Positions 8,141-18,077 are shown, counted from the first letter of the stretch. The stretch is 64,000 nucleotides of DNA from Phaeocystidibacter marisrubri (GCF_008933165.1 NZ_WBVQ01000002.1:457569-521568), one strand, 5' to 3'. The notes: generated from the letters alone by a model not told the origin. Numbers and translations are program-made.

Positions 8141-11017
8141 TTATGCATACTCTTCCACAGGAGCACAAGTACACATCAAATTTCTATCTCCATATGCATC
8201 ATCCACTCGTCGTACAGATGGCCAAAACTTGTTCTCCATAATATAATCCAATGGGAATGAAGCTTTTTGGCGACTATATGGCAAAGTCCATTCATCACCA
8301 ACGGTCATTTGCAAGGTGTGAGGCGCATTTTTCAACACGTTGTTTTCTGGATCAACTTGCTCACTTACAATCTCATCCACTTCTTTGCGAATGCTAATCA
8401 AGGCATCACAGAAACGATCGAGCTCTACCTTTCCTTCACTTTCAGTTGGCTCCACCATTAGGGTACCTGCAACTGGGAAAGAAACGGTTGGCGCATGGTA
8501 GCCATAGTCCATTAATCGCTTGGCAATGTCTACGACTTCTACTCCAGCTTCACGTTTAAACGGACGACAATCCAAGATCATTTCGTGCGCACAACGTCCA
8601 GTTTCTCCGGTATACAATACTGCGTAATGACCTTCTAGTCTATGCTTGATGTAGTTTGCATTGAGAATCGCATACTTGGTAGAATTTGTCAACCCTTTGC
8701 TGCCCAACATCTTGATGTAAGCATAGCTAATCAACAATACCAAGCTACTTCCCCAAGGCGCTGCAGAAATACTTGAAATCCCTTGAGAACCTCCCGTGCG
8801 TACAAGTTCGTTGCCCGGTAGGAATGGAGCCAAGTGCTTGCGAACACAAATTGGGCCCATGCCTGGTCCACCACCACCGTGAGGAATGGCAAAGGTCTTG
8901 TGCAAGTTCAAGTGACAAACGTCTGCTCCAATCAAACCTGGAGATGTCAATCCCACTTGTGCATTCATATTCGCACCATCCATGTATACCTGTCCACCTC
9001 TCTCGTGAATGATTCCAGTCACTTCCGTAACACTGGCTTCAAATACACCGTGCGTTGATGGATATGTGATCATCAAACACGCAAGGTTATCGGCGTGCTT
9101 GTCGGCTTTCGCCTTGAGGTCTTCTACATCGATATTGCCTCGTTCGTCACACTTCACCACCACGACCTTCATTCCGGCCATTACTGCCGATGCAGGGTTG
9201 GTTCCGTGTGCAGAAGAAGGGATGATTGCCACATCTCTGTGTCCTTCACCTCTTGACTGGTGATAGGCACGAATGACCATCAATCCAGCATACTCGCCCT
9301 GAGCCCCGCTGTTTGGCTGTAGTGATGTTGCATCAAATCCTGTGATCTCAGCCAAATCTCTCTCGAGTTCATTCAGGATATATTGGTACCCTTCCGCCTG
9401 TTTTACAGGAACAAATGGGTGAATATTACCAAAGCTAGGCCAGCTCAACGGCAACATTTCAGTGGCTGCATTCAACTTCATGGTACAGCTACCCAATGGA
9501 ATCATACTGTGATTCAACGACAAATCTTTGCGCTCCAATTTCTTGAGGTAACGCATCATTTCTGTCTCACTGTGGTAGGTGTTGAATACATCGTGCTCTA
9601 AGAACGAACTGGTTCTCACGAAATCAGCTGGCAATTGATCTGCCTGAATGAAGTCGTCGTAAACTGGAGCTTCCATCTCTTTGGCCATCGCCAAAACAGT
9701 GAGAATATCGTTTACGTGCTCCACTGAAGTGTGTTCGTTCAAGCTAATACCGATACGTGTGCTGTACATGTATCGGAAGTTAATTTTGTGCTCTTCAGCA
9801 ATCTTTTGAAGATTGATTTGATCCACATCACCCAACTCCACTTCAAGCGTGTCGAAGAAGGTTTCGTTCAATTGCTCGTAGCCCAACTTGGTCAAACCAT
9901 CGTTCAAGGTTACTGCAGAACGGTGGATGGTGGTTGCAATGCGCTTCAAGCCATCTGGACCGTGATAAACGGCATACATACCTGCCATCACCGCCAACAA
10001 TACCTGAGCAGTACAAATGTTAGAAGTGGCTCTGTCACGCTTGATGTGTTGCTCGCGAGTCTGAAGTGCCATGCGAAGTGCAGGGTTGCCATCGCGGTCA
10101 ATCGTCTGACCGATGATACGGCCTGGAATCAATCGCTTGTATTCATCACGGGTGGCAAAGAAAGCCGCGTGTGGACCTCCATAGCCCAATGGGATACCAA
10201 AACGCTGAGTAGTACCTACTACAACATCGGCTCCCCATTCACCTGGAGGCGTTAGCATTACCAAACTCATGATATCTGCAGCAACTGCCACAAGAGCTCC
10301 TGCTTCATGAGCGCGCTGTACAAAGGCGCGGTAATCGTGGATCGTTCCTACTACATCTGGATATTGAAGAAGGGCACCAAAGAACTCTTCGCTAAAGCTG
10401 AATTCTCTGTGTGTACCAATCACCAATTCAATTCCCATTGGCTCGCAACGAGTTTTGAGTAGGTCGATATTCTGTGGCAAACAGTCTTTTGAAACAAAGA
10501 ACTTGTTTGCGTTCGCTTTTACTTTTTCTCTGGAACGCGCTGCGAACATCATGCTCATGGCTTCTGCAGCAGCCGTCGCTTCATCGAGAAGTGAGGCATT
10601 TGCCAACTCCATTCCGGTCAATTCGGAAACCATCGTCTGATAGTTCAACAAAGCCTCAAGGCGACCTTGTGCAATTTCAGCTTGGTACGGAGTGTAAGCG
10701 GTATACCATCCTGGGTTCTCTAGAATGTTTCGCTGAATAACACCGGGCAAGATGGTGTTGTGGTAACCCAGCCCGATATACGTTCGGAATACCTGATTCT
10801 TTCTAGCTTGTTCTTGAATGTGTACAAGAAACTCTTGTTCGGTCAATGCAGGAGCCAAATTCAATGGCTCTTTCATGCGAATGTTGTCCGGTACAGTTTG
10901 GGCGATCAACTCATCAAGAGAATCAACGCCGATCGTCTTGAGCATCTCCTCAGCTTCATGATCGCGAGGGCCAATATGACGGAAGGCAAAAGAATGGGTT
11001 TTCATGGACGAACTCAC
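8141..11017 (-). CDS. gcvP: Glycine dehydrogenase (decarboxylating), P-protein of the glycine cleavage system
   Basis: The 958-residue product has the length of single-chain GcvP, which decarboxylates glycine and passes the aminomethyl group to the lipoyl H-protein in the cytoplasm. The N-terminus has the family motif FRHIGP and the C-terminal half has the PLP-binding lysine in [18 protein letters not shown] (around residue 706). Other conserved blocks are [11 protein letters not shown] and [23 protein letters not shown] offers two start codons four residues apart and either would work. No other gcv gene is adjacent, so the T- and H-proteins are encoded elsewhere. It is transcribed divergently from the UbiA-like gene, with a -7 box at 11034-11041. 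Confidence 0.97.
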   Translation of the reverse strand: MSSSMKTHSFAFRHIGPRDHEAEEMLKTIGVDSLDELIAQTVPDNIRMKEPLNLAPALTEQEFLVHIQEQARKNQVFRTYIGLGYHNTILPGVIQRNILENPGWYTAYTPYQAEIAQGRLEALLNYQTMVSELTGMELANASLLDEATAAAEAMSMMFAARSREKVKANANKFFVSKDCLPQNIDLLKTRCEPMGIELVIGTHREFSFSEEFFGALLQYPDVVGTIHDYRAFVQRAHEAGALVAVAADIMSLVMLTPPGEWGADVVVGTTQRFGIPLGYGGPHAAFFATRDEYKRLIPGRIIGQTIDRDGNPALRMALQTREQHIKRDRATSNICTAQVLLAVMAGMYAVYHGPDGLKRIATTIHRSAVTLNDGLTKLGYEQLNETFFDTLEVELGDVDQINLQKIAEEHKINFRYMYSTRIGISLNEHTSVEHVNDILTVLAMAKEMEAPVYDDFIQADQLPADFVRTSSFLEHDVFNTYHSETEMMRYLKKLERKDLSLNHSMIPLGSCTMKLNAATEMLPLSWPSFGNIHPFVPVKQAEGYQYILNELERDLAEITGFDATSLQPNSGAQGEYAGLMVIRAYHQSRGEGHRDVAIIPSSAHGTNPASAVMAGMKVVVVKCDERGNIDVEDLKAKADKHADNLACLMITYPSTHGVFEASVTEVTGIIHERGGQVYMDGANMNAQVGLTSPGLIGADVCHLNLHKTFAIPHGGGGPGMGPICVRKHLAPFLPGNELVRTGGSQGISSISAAPWGSSLVLLISYAYIKMLGSKGLTNSTKYAILNANYIKHRLEGHYAVLYTGETGRCAHEMILDCRPFKREAGVEVVDIAKRLMDYGYHAPTVSFPVAGTLMVEPTESEGKVELDRFCDALISIRKEVDEIVSEQVDPENNVLKNAPHTLQMTVGDEWTLPYSRQKASFPLDYIMENKFWPSVRRVDDAYGDRNLMCTCAPVEEYA

Positions 11018-11033
11018 TTCTAAATTTAGGCCG

Positions 11034-11041
11034 CAAAGTTA
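11034..11041 (-). promoter_or_regulatory. -7 box for gcvP
   Basis: Minus strand TAacTTTG, a perfect TAnnTTTG match, 16 bp before the gcvP ATG at 11017. The -33 element is not obvious. Confidence 0.5.
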
Positions 11042-11122
11042 CGATGACTGAGTGATTTGACCGAATGTGTGTCATACTGTTTTTTATCCTCTCTGCAACC
11101 CGCGTGGATGCAAAGGTTTTGT

Positions 11123-11130
11123 TACGTTTG
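11123..11130 (+). promoter_or_regulatory. -7 box immediately before the UbiA-like gene
   Basis: TAcgTTTG ends only 3 nt before the ATG at 11134. If used, the transcript would start at or just after the start codon. It supports a start at or downstream of 11134 rather than the earlier ATG at 11065. Confidence 0.4.
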
Positions 11131-11133
11131 CGT

Positions 11134-11982
11134 ATGTTTCAACGCCTTGCTCGTAGCTTCGTTTATTCGAATTTCTGGGTGGGATTGGCAGTGACCAGTC
11201 TTTCTGTGGTATCCTTTCTAACTTTTCGAGATTGGAATTGGAACTATGTGCTGCTTTGCTTCACCTCTACCATTGCCTTTTACGGCTATGCCAGATTGGT
11301 GGAGAGCGTTGAAGTGGAAGAGACTCCAGAACAGCACATCGCCGCATGGACACTCTCTCATCGGAATAGCATCATTGGCATCTCTGTCATTTGCACCCTA
11401 GCCAGTATTTACTTTTGGTTTGATTTGGAGAGCACACCTCGATGGGCCTTCGCCTTGGCTAGCGGGTTGAGTGGACTGTACACGCTGCCCAGTCTTTTTA
11501 ACCGAAGGGGCGTGCGTTATTTTGCAGGATTCAAACTGTTCTACATCGCAGCCATCTGGACAGTGGTTACACTAACCATTCCCGCTTTGATTTCTGAGGT
11601 GGAAGTCGATCTTGCCCTCGTTTTACACCACCTGGAAAGATTGCTCTTCTTAATTGCCATCACTATCCCTTTTGATATTCGAGATGCGCGCACTGACGCC
11701 ACCGATATGTTGACACTTCCCATGTGGATAGGGGTTACTGGAGCTAGAAATGTGGCACTGACATGTGTGGCTTTTGTCATCTTGCTTCAACTTTATCCGG
11801 GGTACAATGTTACCGGGATACCGTGGACCGAAGTAGGCGTTTACTTGCTTACTGGTTATTTGGTCCATCGTTCAGATGAAGAACTACCCGACATGTACTT
11901 CAGTTTTGTGATTGAAGGATTGCCCATCATCCTCGCCGTCGCAACGGCAATTTGGTTTGGGGCATCGTACATTTCGGTCTAA
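11134..11982 (+). CDS. UbiA-like polytopic membrane protein of unknown substrate
   Basis: The start MFQRLARSF at 11134 is preferred; the frame is open to an ATG at 11065, but those 23 residues run across the promoter region. The product (~282 residues) has about eight hydrophobic segments. One cytoplasmic-type loop reads IPFDIRDARTD followed by TLP and G.TGAR, which matches the second Asp-rich motif of UbiA-family intramembrane prenyltransferases. The first motif (NxxxDxxxD) is not visible; YARLVESVEVEE occupies the expected place. I infer a divergent or catalytically altered UbiA relative. Its stop is 23 bp before kynU, so it is probably co-transcribed with the kynurenine genes, but nothing ties it to tryptophan catabolism biochemically. 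Confidence 0.6.
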   Translation: MFQRLARSFVYSNFWVGLAVTSLSVVSFLTFRDWNWNYVLLCFTSTIAFYGYARLVESVEVEETPEQHIAAWTLSHRNSIIGISVICTLASIYFWFDLESTPRWAFALASGLSGLYTLPSLFNRRGVRYFAGFKLFYIAAIWTVVTLTIPALISEVEVDLALVLHHLERLLFLIAITIPFDIRDARTDATDMLTLPMWIGVTGARNVALTCVAFVILLQLYPGYNVTGIPWTEVGVYLLTGYLVHRSDEELPDMYFSFVIEGLPIILAVATAIWFGASYISV

Positions 11983-12005
11983 CTTAGCGCTCCAATTCAC
12001 CCTCC

Positions 12006-13283
12006 ATGAGTATGAAATTCACGAAAGAATACGCACTTGAAGCTGATGCTCAAGACCGTTTGAGCCCATTGAGAAAAGAATTCCGAATTCCTCAACACAA
12101 AGGAGAAGACGTGATGTATTTCACAGGCAACAGCCTTGGTCTTCAACCCGTTAAAGCCAAGCAATACATAGAGGAGGAGCTGGAAGATTGGGCAAACTTA
12201 GGCGTTGAAGGTCATGAACACGCTCGCCGACCTTGGATGCCTTACCACGAAAACTTCACAAAATCCCTCGCGCGCATCGTTGGGGCTGAAGAATCAGAAG
12301 TGGTTTCAGTTGGAACACTGACCAATAACCTACACCTCTTGATGGTGAGTTTCTATCGCCCTACTAAAAATCGATACAAGATCCTTTGTGAAGCCAAGGC
12401 TTTTCCTTCAGATCAATACGCCCTTGCCAGTCAGGCGCGCTTCCATGGCTACGAGCCCAAAGATGCCATCATTGAAGTTGCTCCTCGAGAAGGCGAGCAC
12501 ACCATTCGAGAAGAGGATTTCCTTCAAGTTATAGAAGAACACGGTGAATCCATCGCAATGATGATGGTAGGCGGTGTTAACTATTACACTGGACAGGTGT
12601 TCGACATGGGCAAACTCACCTCTGCAGCTCAAAAGAAAGGCATCGTTGTAGGATGGGACCTCGCTCATGGAGTGGGGAACATCGAACTCAAACTTCACGA
12701 TTGGAATGTGGATTTTGCCGCTTGGTGTACCTACAAATATTTGAATTCTGGTCCAGGTTCTATAGCCGGACTCTTTGTTCACAAGCGCCACCATGGCTTA
12801 AGCGATATTCCTCGTTTTGAAGGATGGTGGGGTCATGACAAATCGACCCGCTTTGCCATGCCCGATCAATTTGTTCCCATTCCAACAGCGGAAGCTTGGC
12901 AACTGAGTAATGCTCCAGTGTTTGCCATGGCTGCTCAACGTGCATCTTTGGATTTATACGACAAAGTAGAGCTCGCCGAACTCCGTGCTAAAGGAAGAAA
13001 ATTGAGTCAGTACTTGCGCTTTGTGCTCGCCGAAGTATCGGCACAAACTGGACAGCCAATTGAGGTGATTACACCTAGCGGAGAATCTGAAAGCGGTTGC
13101 CAAGTGAGCACGCTTTTCCCCGGCCAAGGCAAGGATTTATTTAATCGCCTTCTCGCTAAAGGAGTTATTGCCGATTGGCGCGAACCACATGTAATTCGCT
13201 TAGCTCCAGTTCCCATGTACAACTCGTTCACCGATATCTATCGCTTTGGCGAAACCCTTCTCGCTGAATTGAAAAACGCATAA
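12006..13283 (+). CDS. kynU: Kynureninase
   Basis: The 425-residue product is a class V aminotransferase-fold PLP enzyme that cleaves kynurenine or 3-hydroxykynurenine to (3-hydroxy)anthranilate and alanine. Visible family features are YFTGNSLGLQP near the N-terminus, GWDLAHGVGN (PLP-binding Asp), and WCTYKYLNSGPG with the PLP lysine near residue 243, followed by HKRHH and RFEGWWGHD, which are characteristic of kynureninase. MSMKF gives two start codons two residues apart. It lies 5 bp upstream of kmo, so the two act as an operon: Kmo hydroxylates kynurenine and KynU cleaves the product, feeding degradation or quinolinate/NAD synthesis. Confidence 0.96.
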   Translation: MSMKFTKEYALEADAQDRLSPLRKEFRIPQHKGEDVMYFTGNSLGLQPVKAKQYIEEELEDWANLGVEGHEHARRPWMPYHENFTKSLARIVGAEESEVVSVGTLTNNLHLLMVSFYRPTKNRYKILCEAKAFPSDQYALASQARFHGYEPKDAIIEVAPREGEHTIREEDFLQVIEEHGESIAMMMVGGVNYYTGQVFDMGKLTSAAQKKGIVVGWDLAHGVGNIELKLHDWNVDFAAWCTYKYLNSGPGSIAGLFVHKRHHGLSDIPRFEGWWGHDKSTRFAMPDQFVPIPTAEAWQLSNAPVFAMAAQRASLDLYDKVELAELRAKGRKLSQYLRFVLAEVSAQTGQPIEVITPSGESESGCQVSTLFPGQGKDLFNRLLAKGVIADWREPHVIRLAPVPMYNSFTDIYRFGETLLAELKNA

Positions 13284-13288
13284 TAGAA

Positions 13289-14626
13289 ATGAAAAACGCT
13301 ACCATTGCCGGCGCTGGTTTAGTAGGCTCTCTTTGGGCTGTATACTTGGCAAAAAGAGGATATAAAGTAGATATCTACGAAAGTCGAACTGACCTTAGAA
13401 AAGCGAACCTTTCCGCTGGTAAATCCATCAACCTCGCTCTTAGTGATAGAGGCTGGAAAGCCCTTGAGAAAGTAGGTTTGGGAGATGAAATCCGCAAGGT
13501 GGCTATACCGATGTATGGCCGAATGATTCACGCCCTAGATGGTAGTTTAACACATCAACCCTACAGCGTAAACGGCGATGCGATTTGGAGCGTCTCTCGC
13601 GGAGGATTGAACTGTGTATTGATGGATCTTGCGGAAGCTCAAGGTAACGTTGATATCCACTTTAACCACAAATGCACTGGGGTAGATTTGGAAACGGGAT
13701 CTGCTACTTTTTCAGAAAGAAATTCTGGAGAGAAAGTAATGACCGAACCCGGTCTGCTCTTTGGTACGGATGGCGCATTCTCTGCGGTTCGTAAAGCCAT
13801 GCAGCGTACGGATCGCTTCAACTACCAGCAAGAATACATTGAGCACGGATACAAGGAGCTCAGCATTCATCCGAATGAAGATGGAACGCATAAGATTGAA
13901 AAGAATGCGCTTCACATTTGGCCAAGAGGAGAGTTCATGCTCATCGCCCTTCCGAACTTAGATGGAAGCTTTACTTGTACGCTCTTCCACCCCTACGGCG
14001 GCGAAGTGGGCTTTGATGCACTAGACACCGACGAGAAGGTGGTAGATTTCTTTAAGTCAACCTTCCCTGACGCGTATGAACTCATGCCACATTTGTTAGA
14101 CGATTGGCACGAGAACCCAACGAGTTCATTGGTGATTATTCGCTGTTTCCCATGGACGAAGAACGGTAAAGTTGCACTGCTTGGTGATGCATCTCACGCC
14201 ATCGTGCCATTCTATGGGCAAGGCATGAATGCAGGTTTTGAAGACTGTACCATCTTCGAGAAATTCTTAGAAGAGACCAACGAAGACTGGCCTACTGCGA
14301 TGAAGCTGTACGAAGAAGAACGCAAGCCAAACGGTGATGCCATTGCTGAACTAGCCATGCGCAACTTCGTTGAAATGCGAGACCTTACAGGCGATCCAAA
14401 ATTCTTGCTTCAAAAACAGATTGAGCGCAAGTTTGCGAAACTCCACCCTGGAAAGTGGATGCCACTCTACGCCATGGTCACCTTTACCGATATTCCATAC
14501 GCCAAGGCAAACAACCGTGGAAAATTCCAAGATGCGATCATGGAGGAAATCATGGCCATGCCGAATATTGAAGACAACTGGGATAGCGACGAAGTAATGT
14601 CGGCTATGCTAGAAAAGCTCGGATAA
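13289..14626 (+). CDS. kmo: Kynurenine 3-monooxygenase (FAD)
   Basis: The 445-residue flavoprotein hydroxylates L-kynurenine at C3 with NADPH and O2. The FAD Rossmann motif GAGLVGSLWAVYLAKRGY is at the N-terminus with the acidic end YES, and the second FAD motif is GDASHAIVPFYGQGMNAGFED. The sequence SINLALSDRGW and the C-terminal length fit bacterial KMO. It directly follows kynU (5 bp). The stop codon abuts, with no spacer, the stop of the convergent ABC ATPase at 14627, so no separate terminator fits between them. The family assignment is firm. Confidence 0.96.
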   Translation: MKNATIAGAGLVGSLWAVYLAKRGYKVDIYESRTDLRKANLSAGKSINLALSDRGWKALEKVGLGDEIRKVAIPMYGRMIHALDGSLTHQPYSVNGDAIWSVSRGGLNCVLMDLAEAQGNVDIHFNHKCTGVDLETGSATFSERNSGEKVMTEPGLLFGTDGAFSAVRKAMQRTDRFNYQQEYIEHGYKELSIHPNEDGTHKIEKNALHIWPRGEFMLIALPNLDGSFTCTLFHPYGGEVGFDALDTDEKVVDFFKSTFPDAYELMPHLLDDWHENPTSSLVIIRCFPWTKNGKVALLGDASHAIVPFYGQGMNAGFEDCTIFEKFLEETNEDWPTAMKLYEEERKPNGDAIAELAMRNFVEMRDLTGDPKFLLQKQIERKFAKLHPGKWMPLYAMVTFTDIPYAKANNRGKFQDAIMEEIMAMPNIEDNWDSDEVMSAMLEKLG

Positions 14627-15385
14627 TTATTTCACCTGAGCCGCTCTTACTTTTTTGAAGAGCTCTGAAGTAAAGACGAAATCGAGCACATCTCTCTCAT
14701 CACTGTGTAAGATTTCGTCTTTGTTTCCTTCCCACACCTTATACCCTTCTTTCAAAAGAATGATGTGATCTCCAATTTCCAAAACGGAGTTCATATCGTG
14801 GGTATTCACCACTGTAGTAATGTTGTACTCTTCGGTGATCTCTTGAATGAGGTTATCAATCACAATGGCCGTTTCTGGATCCAATCCACTATTCGGCTCA
14901 TCACAAAAGAGATACTTTGGATTCATGGCAATGGCACGAGCAATGGCAACGCGCTTTTGCATTCCCCCAGAAATCTCTGCTGGAAAGCGTTGATGTGCAT
15001 TCTCCAATTGGACACGAGACAAACAGAAATCAGCTCTGTCTTTCTTTTCGCTATCACTCATCTCTGCAAAGAAATTGAGCGGAAACATCACGTTTTCTAG
15101 AACCGTTTGAGAGTCGAACAAAGCGCCTCCCTGAAACACCATTCCAATCTCTTGTCGGAGGAGCTTCCTTTCGTCCTTCGACAATTCGGCTACGTCTCTT
15201 CCATCGTATCTTATTGAACCTGCATCAATATCATACAGGCCCAAAACACTCTTTAGAAAAACGGTTTTTCCCGAACCCGATCTACCAATAATCAAATTGG
15301 TTTTTCCCGGTTCAAAAACAACGTCGATGCCTTTCAGTACCTCGGTTCCGTTAAATCCCTTCTTTAATCCGTTAACTTCAATCAT
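14627..15385 (-). CDS. ABC transporter ATPase of MlaF type (phospholipid/lipid transport)
   Basis: The 252-residue ATPase has Walker A GRSGSGKT (residues ~34-41), the signature ISGGMQKR, and Walker B YLFCDEPNSGLDPET followed by a switch His in VNTHDM. Insertion and sequence style match MlaF/Ttg2A partners of MlaE permeases, which move lipids between inner membrane and periplasmic MCE proteins. Its ATG overlaps the stop of the permease gene by one base (TGATG), which indicates translational coupling. No MCE/MlaD gene is visible in the window, so the substrate-binding part must be elsewhere. Confidence 0.9.
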   Translation of the reverse strand: MIEVNGLKKGFNGTEVLKGIDVVFEPGKTNLIIGRSGSGKTVFLKSVLGLYDIDAGSIRYDGRDVAELSKDERKLLRQEIGMVFQGGALFDSQTVLENVMFPLNFFAEMSDSEKKDRADFCLSRVQLENAHQRFPAEISGGMQKRVAIARAIAMNPKYLFCDEPNSGLDPETAIVIDNLIQEITEEYNITTVVNTHDMNSVLEIGDHIILLKEGYKVWEGNKDEILHSDERDVLDFVFTSELFKKVRAAQVK

Positions 15386-16131
15386 CAGTTCAGGAGTAAA
15401 TCGGTGAGAATGTAGTTGAATACAATAATGGCCAAAGACGCATTAACCACAGCGGTGGTGCTCGATCTACCGACCTCAATAGCACCTCCTTTTACAGAGT
15501 ACCCAAAGTAGCCCGCAATAGAGGAAATCAAGAACGCAAACACAATCATCTTGATGATTGCATAGGTAATGTAGAACGGATTCCAGCCCATTTGAAGACC
15601 GAGAATAAAGTCGCTAAAGATCACCATTCCCGTATAATTCCCGGCTAGATATCCTCCTGCTAAGCCCAAGAACACACTGATAACCAGCAAGACGGGATTA
15701 AAAAATACAGATGCCGCAATTTTGGGCAAAATCAGATAATTCGCTGAATTGATCCCCATCACTTCCAGTGCATCGATTTGCTCTGAAGTCCGCATAGTTC
15801 CAATGGTAGAAGCAATGTTAGACCCCACCTTTCCAGCCAAAATCAAACTGACCATGGTCGGTGAAAATTCTAGAATAATGGATTCACGCACCGCAATAGC
15901 CACGTAGTATGAAGGAATGAATGGATCATCCAAATTCAAAGCCGTTTGAATGGTTACAACCGCTCCCATGAAAAGGGATATGATGGCAACAATCCAAATG
16001 GAATCCAAACCGAGAAGATCTACCTCACGCCAAAAGGCTTTCCAACTCTCTCGCCAACTTTCTGGCCTGCGGAACGTTCTCCACATGAGCAGGAGGTAAT
16101 CTCCAATACCATTAAAGAATCTCTGGATCAT
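15385..16131 (-). CDS. MlaE-family ABC permease
   Basis: The 248-residue membrane protein has an amphipathic N-terminus, then five or six membrane segments. It carries the MlaE family blocks VAIAVRESIILEFSP, AGKVGSNIASTIGTMRTSEQIDALEVMGI and GYSVKGGAIEVGRSSTTAVV. It should form the inner-membrane channel of an Mla-type lipid transporter together with the ATPase encoded next. The gene is first in this two-gene unit and is divergent from the small lipoprotein gene at 16173; only ~40 bp separate the two starts, so their promoters must be back to back. Confidence 0.93.
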   Translation of the reverse strand: MIQRFFNGIGDYLLLMWRTFRRPESWRESWKAFWREVDLLGLDSIWIVAIISLFMGAVVTIQTALNLDDPFIPSYYVAIAVRESIILEFSPTMVSLILAGKVGSNIASTIGTMRTSEQIDALEVMGINSANYLILPKIAASVFFNPVLLVISVFLGLAGGYLAGNYTGMVIFSDFILGLQMGWNPFYITYAIIKMIVFAFLISSIAGYFGYSVKGGAIEVGRSSTTAVVNASLAIIVFNYILTDLLLN

Positions 16132-16147
16132 GCCGCTAAAATAAGTT

Positions 16148-16155
16148 TAATTTTG
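16148..16155 (+). promoter_or_regulatory. -7 box for the lipoprotein-sprT-purK unit
   Basis: TAatTTTG, perfect TAnnTTTG, 17 bp before the ATG at 16173. It supports the small lipoprotein as first gene of this run. Confidence 0.5.
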
Positions 16156-16172
16156 TGGGACAACTTCAGGAT

Positions 16173-16313
16173 ATGAAAGTGAATCATCGGTTGGTAAGAA
16201 AAGTTTTGATCGTGACTGCTTTTGCGGGCTTGATATCTTCATGTGGTGGAGCAAAAGATTGCGATTGTCCGCATTTTGGCGAAGTTCAACAGCAAGAGCA
16301 GGTTAGGTCTTGA
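16173..16313 (+). CDS. Small lipoprotein, 46 residues
   Basis: ATG at 16173, TGA at 16311-16313. The N-terminus is basic (MKVNHRLVRK), then a hydrophobic stretch ending in a lipobox (LISSCGG) with the lipid-carrying Cys at residue 24; the mature part is only ~23 residues with DCDCPHF and a Gln-rich tail. It is preceded by a -7 box at a suitable distance. Its stop overlaps the TTG start of the sprT-like gene by 4 bases (TTGA), a typical translational-coupling arrangement, which is the main reason to accept so short a gene. Function unknown; probably an inner- or outer-membrane anchored peptide. Confidence 0.6.
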   Translation: MKVNHRLVRKVLIVTAFAGLISSCGGAKDCDCPHFGEVQQQEQVRS

Positions 16314-16936
16314 TTTCGCAACTAGAACCATTTTTGCCAGAGGGATCTGCTCCTTTTGTAGCCGACTTATTAAAAGATCATTCTTTTAAATTGAAAGTCG
16401 TGCGACCTCGAAAGACCAAGCTCGGAGATTTTCGCCCCAACCTCCGTGGAGGCCCTCATCAACTCACGGTGAATGGCGACCTCCCTCCTTCTCATTTCCT
16501 ACTCACTTTGGTGCATGAAATTGCTCACATGAAAACCCATGAAACCTTTGGCTTGAAGGTTAATCCGCATGGAAAAGAGTGGCAAAACACCTTTGCTAAG
16601 TGCATGGAACCCATCATGGAAGCAAAAATTTACGCTCCAGAAATTGAGGCAGAAGTAAGGCGATATCTTTCCAAACCCAAGGCGAGCTGTTCGGCCGACA
16701 CCCGTCTACTTCGCGCTCTACGCGCAGAGAACGAGCATTCTTCACCTCTGTTAACACTTGAAGAAATTGAAGAAGGAGCCCTCTTTGTCCTGCCGGGAAG
16801 AAAGCCCATGAAACGCGGTAAAAAGAGAAGAACACGATATCTATGTGAAGAGCTCGATTCAGGTCGTACCTTTGCCGTCCATCCATTGGCAGAAGTTCAA
16901 CTCCTGAAATTGAAAGATGAAAGAGATTTTCTCTAA
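16310..16936 (+). CDS. SprT-like zinc metalloprotease domain protein
   Basis: The frame is closed by TAG at 16304-16306, and the only start before the conserved N-terminal region is TTG at 16310, overlapping the TGA of the small lipoprotein. The 208-residue product carries LVHEIAHMKTHE, the HExxH zinc motif of the SprT/Spartan-like fold (residues ~66-70), preceded by a SprT-type strand region. The C-terminal half has a basic stretch (RKPMKRGKKRRTRY) that could bind nucleic acid. SprT-family proteins cleave DNA-protein crosslinks in eukaryotes; the bacterial role is less clear. It overlaps purK by 20 bp and is probably co-expressed with it. Confidence 0.8.
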   Translation: MISQLEPFLPEGSAPFVADLLKDHSFKLKVVRPRKTKLGDFRPNLRGGPHQLTVNGDLPPSHFLLTLVHEIAHMKTHETFGLKVNPHGKEWQNTFAKCMEPIMEAKIYAPEIEAEVRRYLSKPKASCSADTRLLRALRAENEHSSPLLTLEEIEEGALFVLPGRKPMKRGKKRRTRYLCEELDSGRTFAVHPLAEVQLLKLKDERDFL

Positions 16937-18077
16937 CCCAAGTTTTAAACTCGGTGTACTAGGCGGCGGTCAGCTCGGAAAAATGATGCTAGCCGAAACG
17001 CGCAGATACGATATCTACACAGTGGTGATGGATCCAGCGGCAGACGCACCATCCCGACTCGCTTCCAACGAATTTGTTTGCGGTTCACTTATGGATTACA
17101 ACACTGTCCTCGACTTTGGTCGCGGATTGGATGTTCTCACCATTGAAATTGAACATGTAAATGTTGATGCCCTAGAGGTTCTTGAAGGTGAAGGTGTGAA
17201 AGTCTTCCCGCAACCAAGGGCACTCCGCATTATCCAAAACAAGGCCGTTCAGAAGCAATTCTATAAGGATCATCAACTTCCCACTTCTGATTTCTTCACG
17301 TTTGAAAACGCGGAAGAATTGCACGAAGGATTGAAGAAGGGCAACTGGAAACCACCTTTTGTTTGGAAGGCTGCTACTGGTGGTTACGACGGATTCGGCG
17401 TGAATATCGTTCGCACCGAAGCAGACATTCAAAACCTTCCAAACCAAGCCGGACTAGTAGAGGCCTTTGTTCCCTTTGAAAAGGAAATTGCGGTGATTGT
17501 TGCTAGAAATGAAAACGGTGAAGTGGTTTCATATCCGGTTGTAGAAATGGAATTCCACCCTACAGCTAATCAAGTGGAATACGTTCTCTGTCCAGCTCAT
17601 ATTTCACCAGAGGCTGCAGAAAAGGCTAAAGAATTAGCAGAAAAAACCATCGCGGCGTATGATCTTGTCGGCCTTCTTGCCGTAGAGATGTTCTTGGCCA
17701 AGGACGGCAATATCTATATCAACGAAGTAGCTCCACGTACACACAACAGTGGCCACCTGACTATTGAATCGAACTTCACTTCTCAGTTTGAACAACACGT
17801 AAGAGCGGTGACCAATATGCCGTTGGGTTCAACTGATCTTCGCATTCCTGCTGTGATGGCCAACTTGGTAGGCGACAAAGGGTACAGCGGCCCCGTGAAA
17901 TACGAAGGCTACCGTGATTTGCTTGCTATGAGAGGCGTTTACATCCACTTGTACGGCAAGAGTTCTACTCGTCCTTTCCGCAAAATGGGGCACGTTACGG
18001 CCACACACACCGACCGAGCTGAGGCACGTGCCGCTGCCGAAAAGGCAAAGGACGCCATCCGTGTACAAAGTAGATAA
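16917..18077 (+). CDS. purK: 5-(carboxyamino)imidazole ribonucleotide synthase (ATP-grasp)
   Basis: The 386-residue product converts AIR, ATP and bicarbonate to N5-CAIR in purine synthesis. It starts with the Rossmann-like LGVLGGGQLGKMM and has the ATP-grasp elements WKAATGGYDGFGV and FVPFEKEIAVIVARN. It also carries the catalytic-site block NEVAPRTHNSGHLTIE and the end motif GHVTA. The ATG lies inside the end of the sprT-like gene. PurE, which uses the product, follows after 39 bp, so substrate handover and gene order agree. Confidence 0.97.
   Translation: MKEIFSNPSFKLGVLGGGQLGKMMLAETRRYDIYTVVMDPAADAPSRLASNEFVCGSLMDYNTVLDFGRGLDVLTIEIEHVNVDALEVLEGEGVKVFPQPRALRIIQNKAVQKQFYKDHQLPTSDFFTFENAEELHEGLKKGNWKPPFVWKAATGGYDGFGVNIVRTEADIQNLPNQAGLVEAFVPFEKEIAVIVARNENGEVVSYPVVEMEFHPTANQVEYVLCPAHISPEAAEKAKELAEKTIAAYDLVGLLAVEMFLAKDGNIYINEVAPRTHNSGHLTIESNFTSQFEQHVRAVTNMPLGSTDLRIPAVMANLVGDKGYSGPVKYEGYRDLLAMRGVYIHLYGKSSTRPFRKMGHVTATHTDRAEARAAAEKAKDAIRVQSR

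Noticed and set aside
9731..10255. 174-codon plus-strand ORF opposite gcvP
   Set aside because: It is antisense to a certain housekeeping gene whose codon use explains the open frame.
11065..11133. Upstream ATG start for the UbiA-like gene
   Set aside because: The extra 23 residues cross a perfect -7 box and add no conserved sequence; the start at 11134 fits better.
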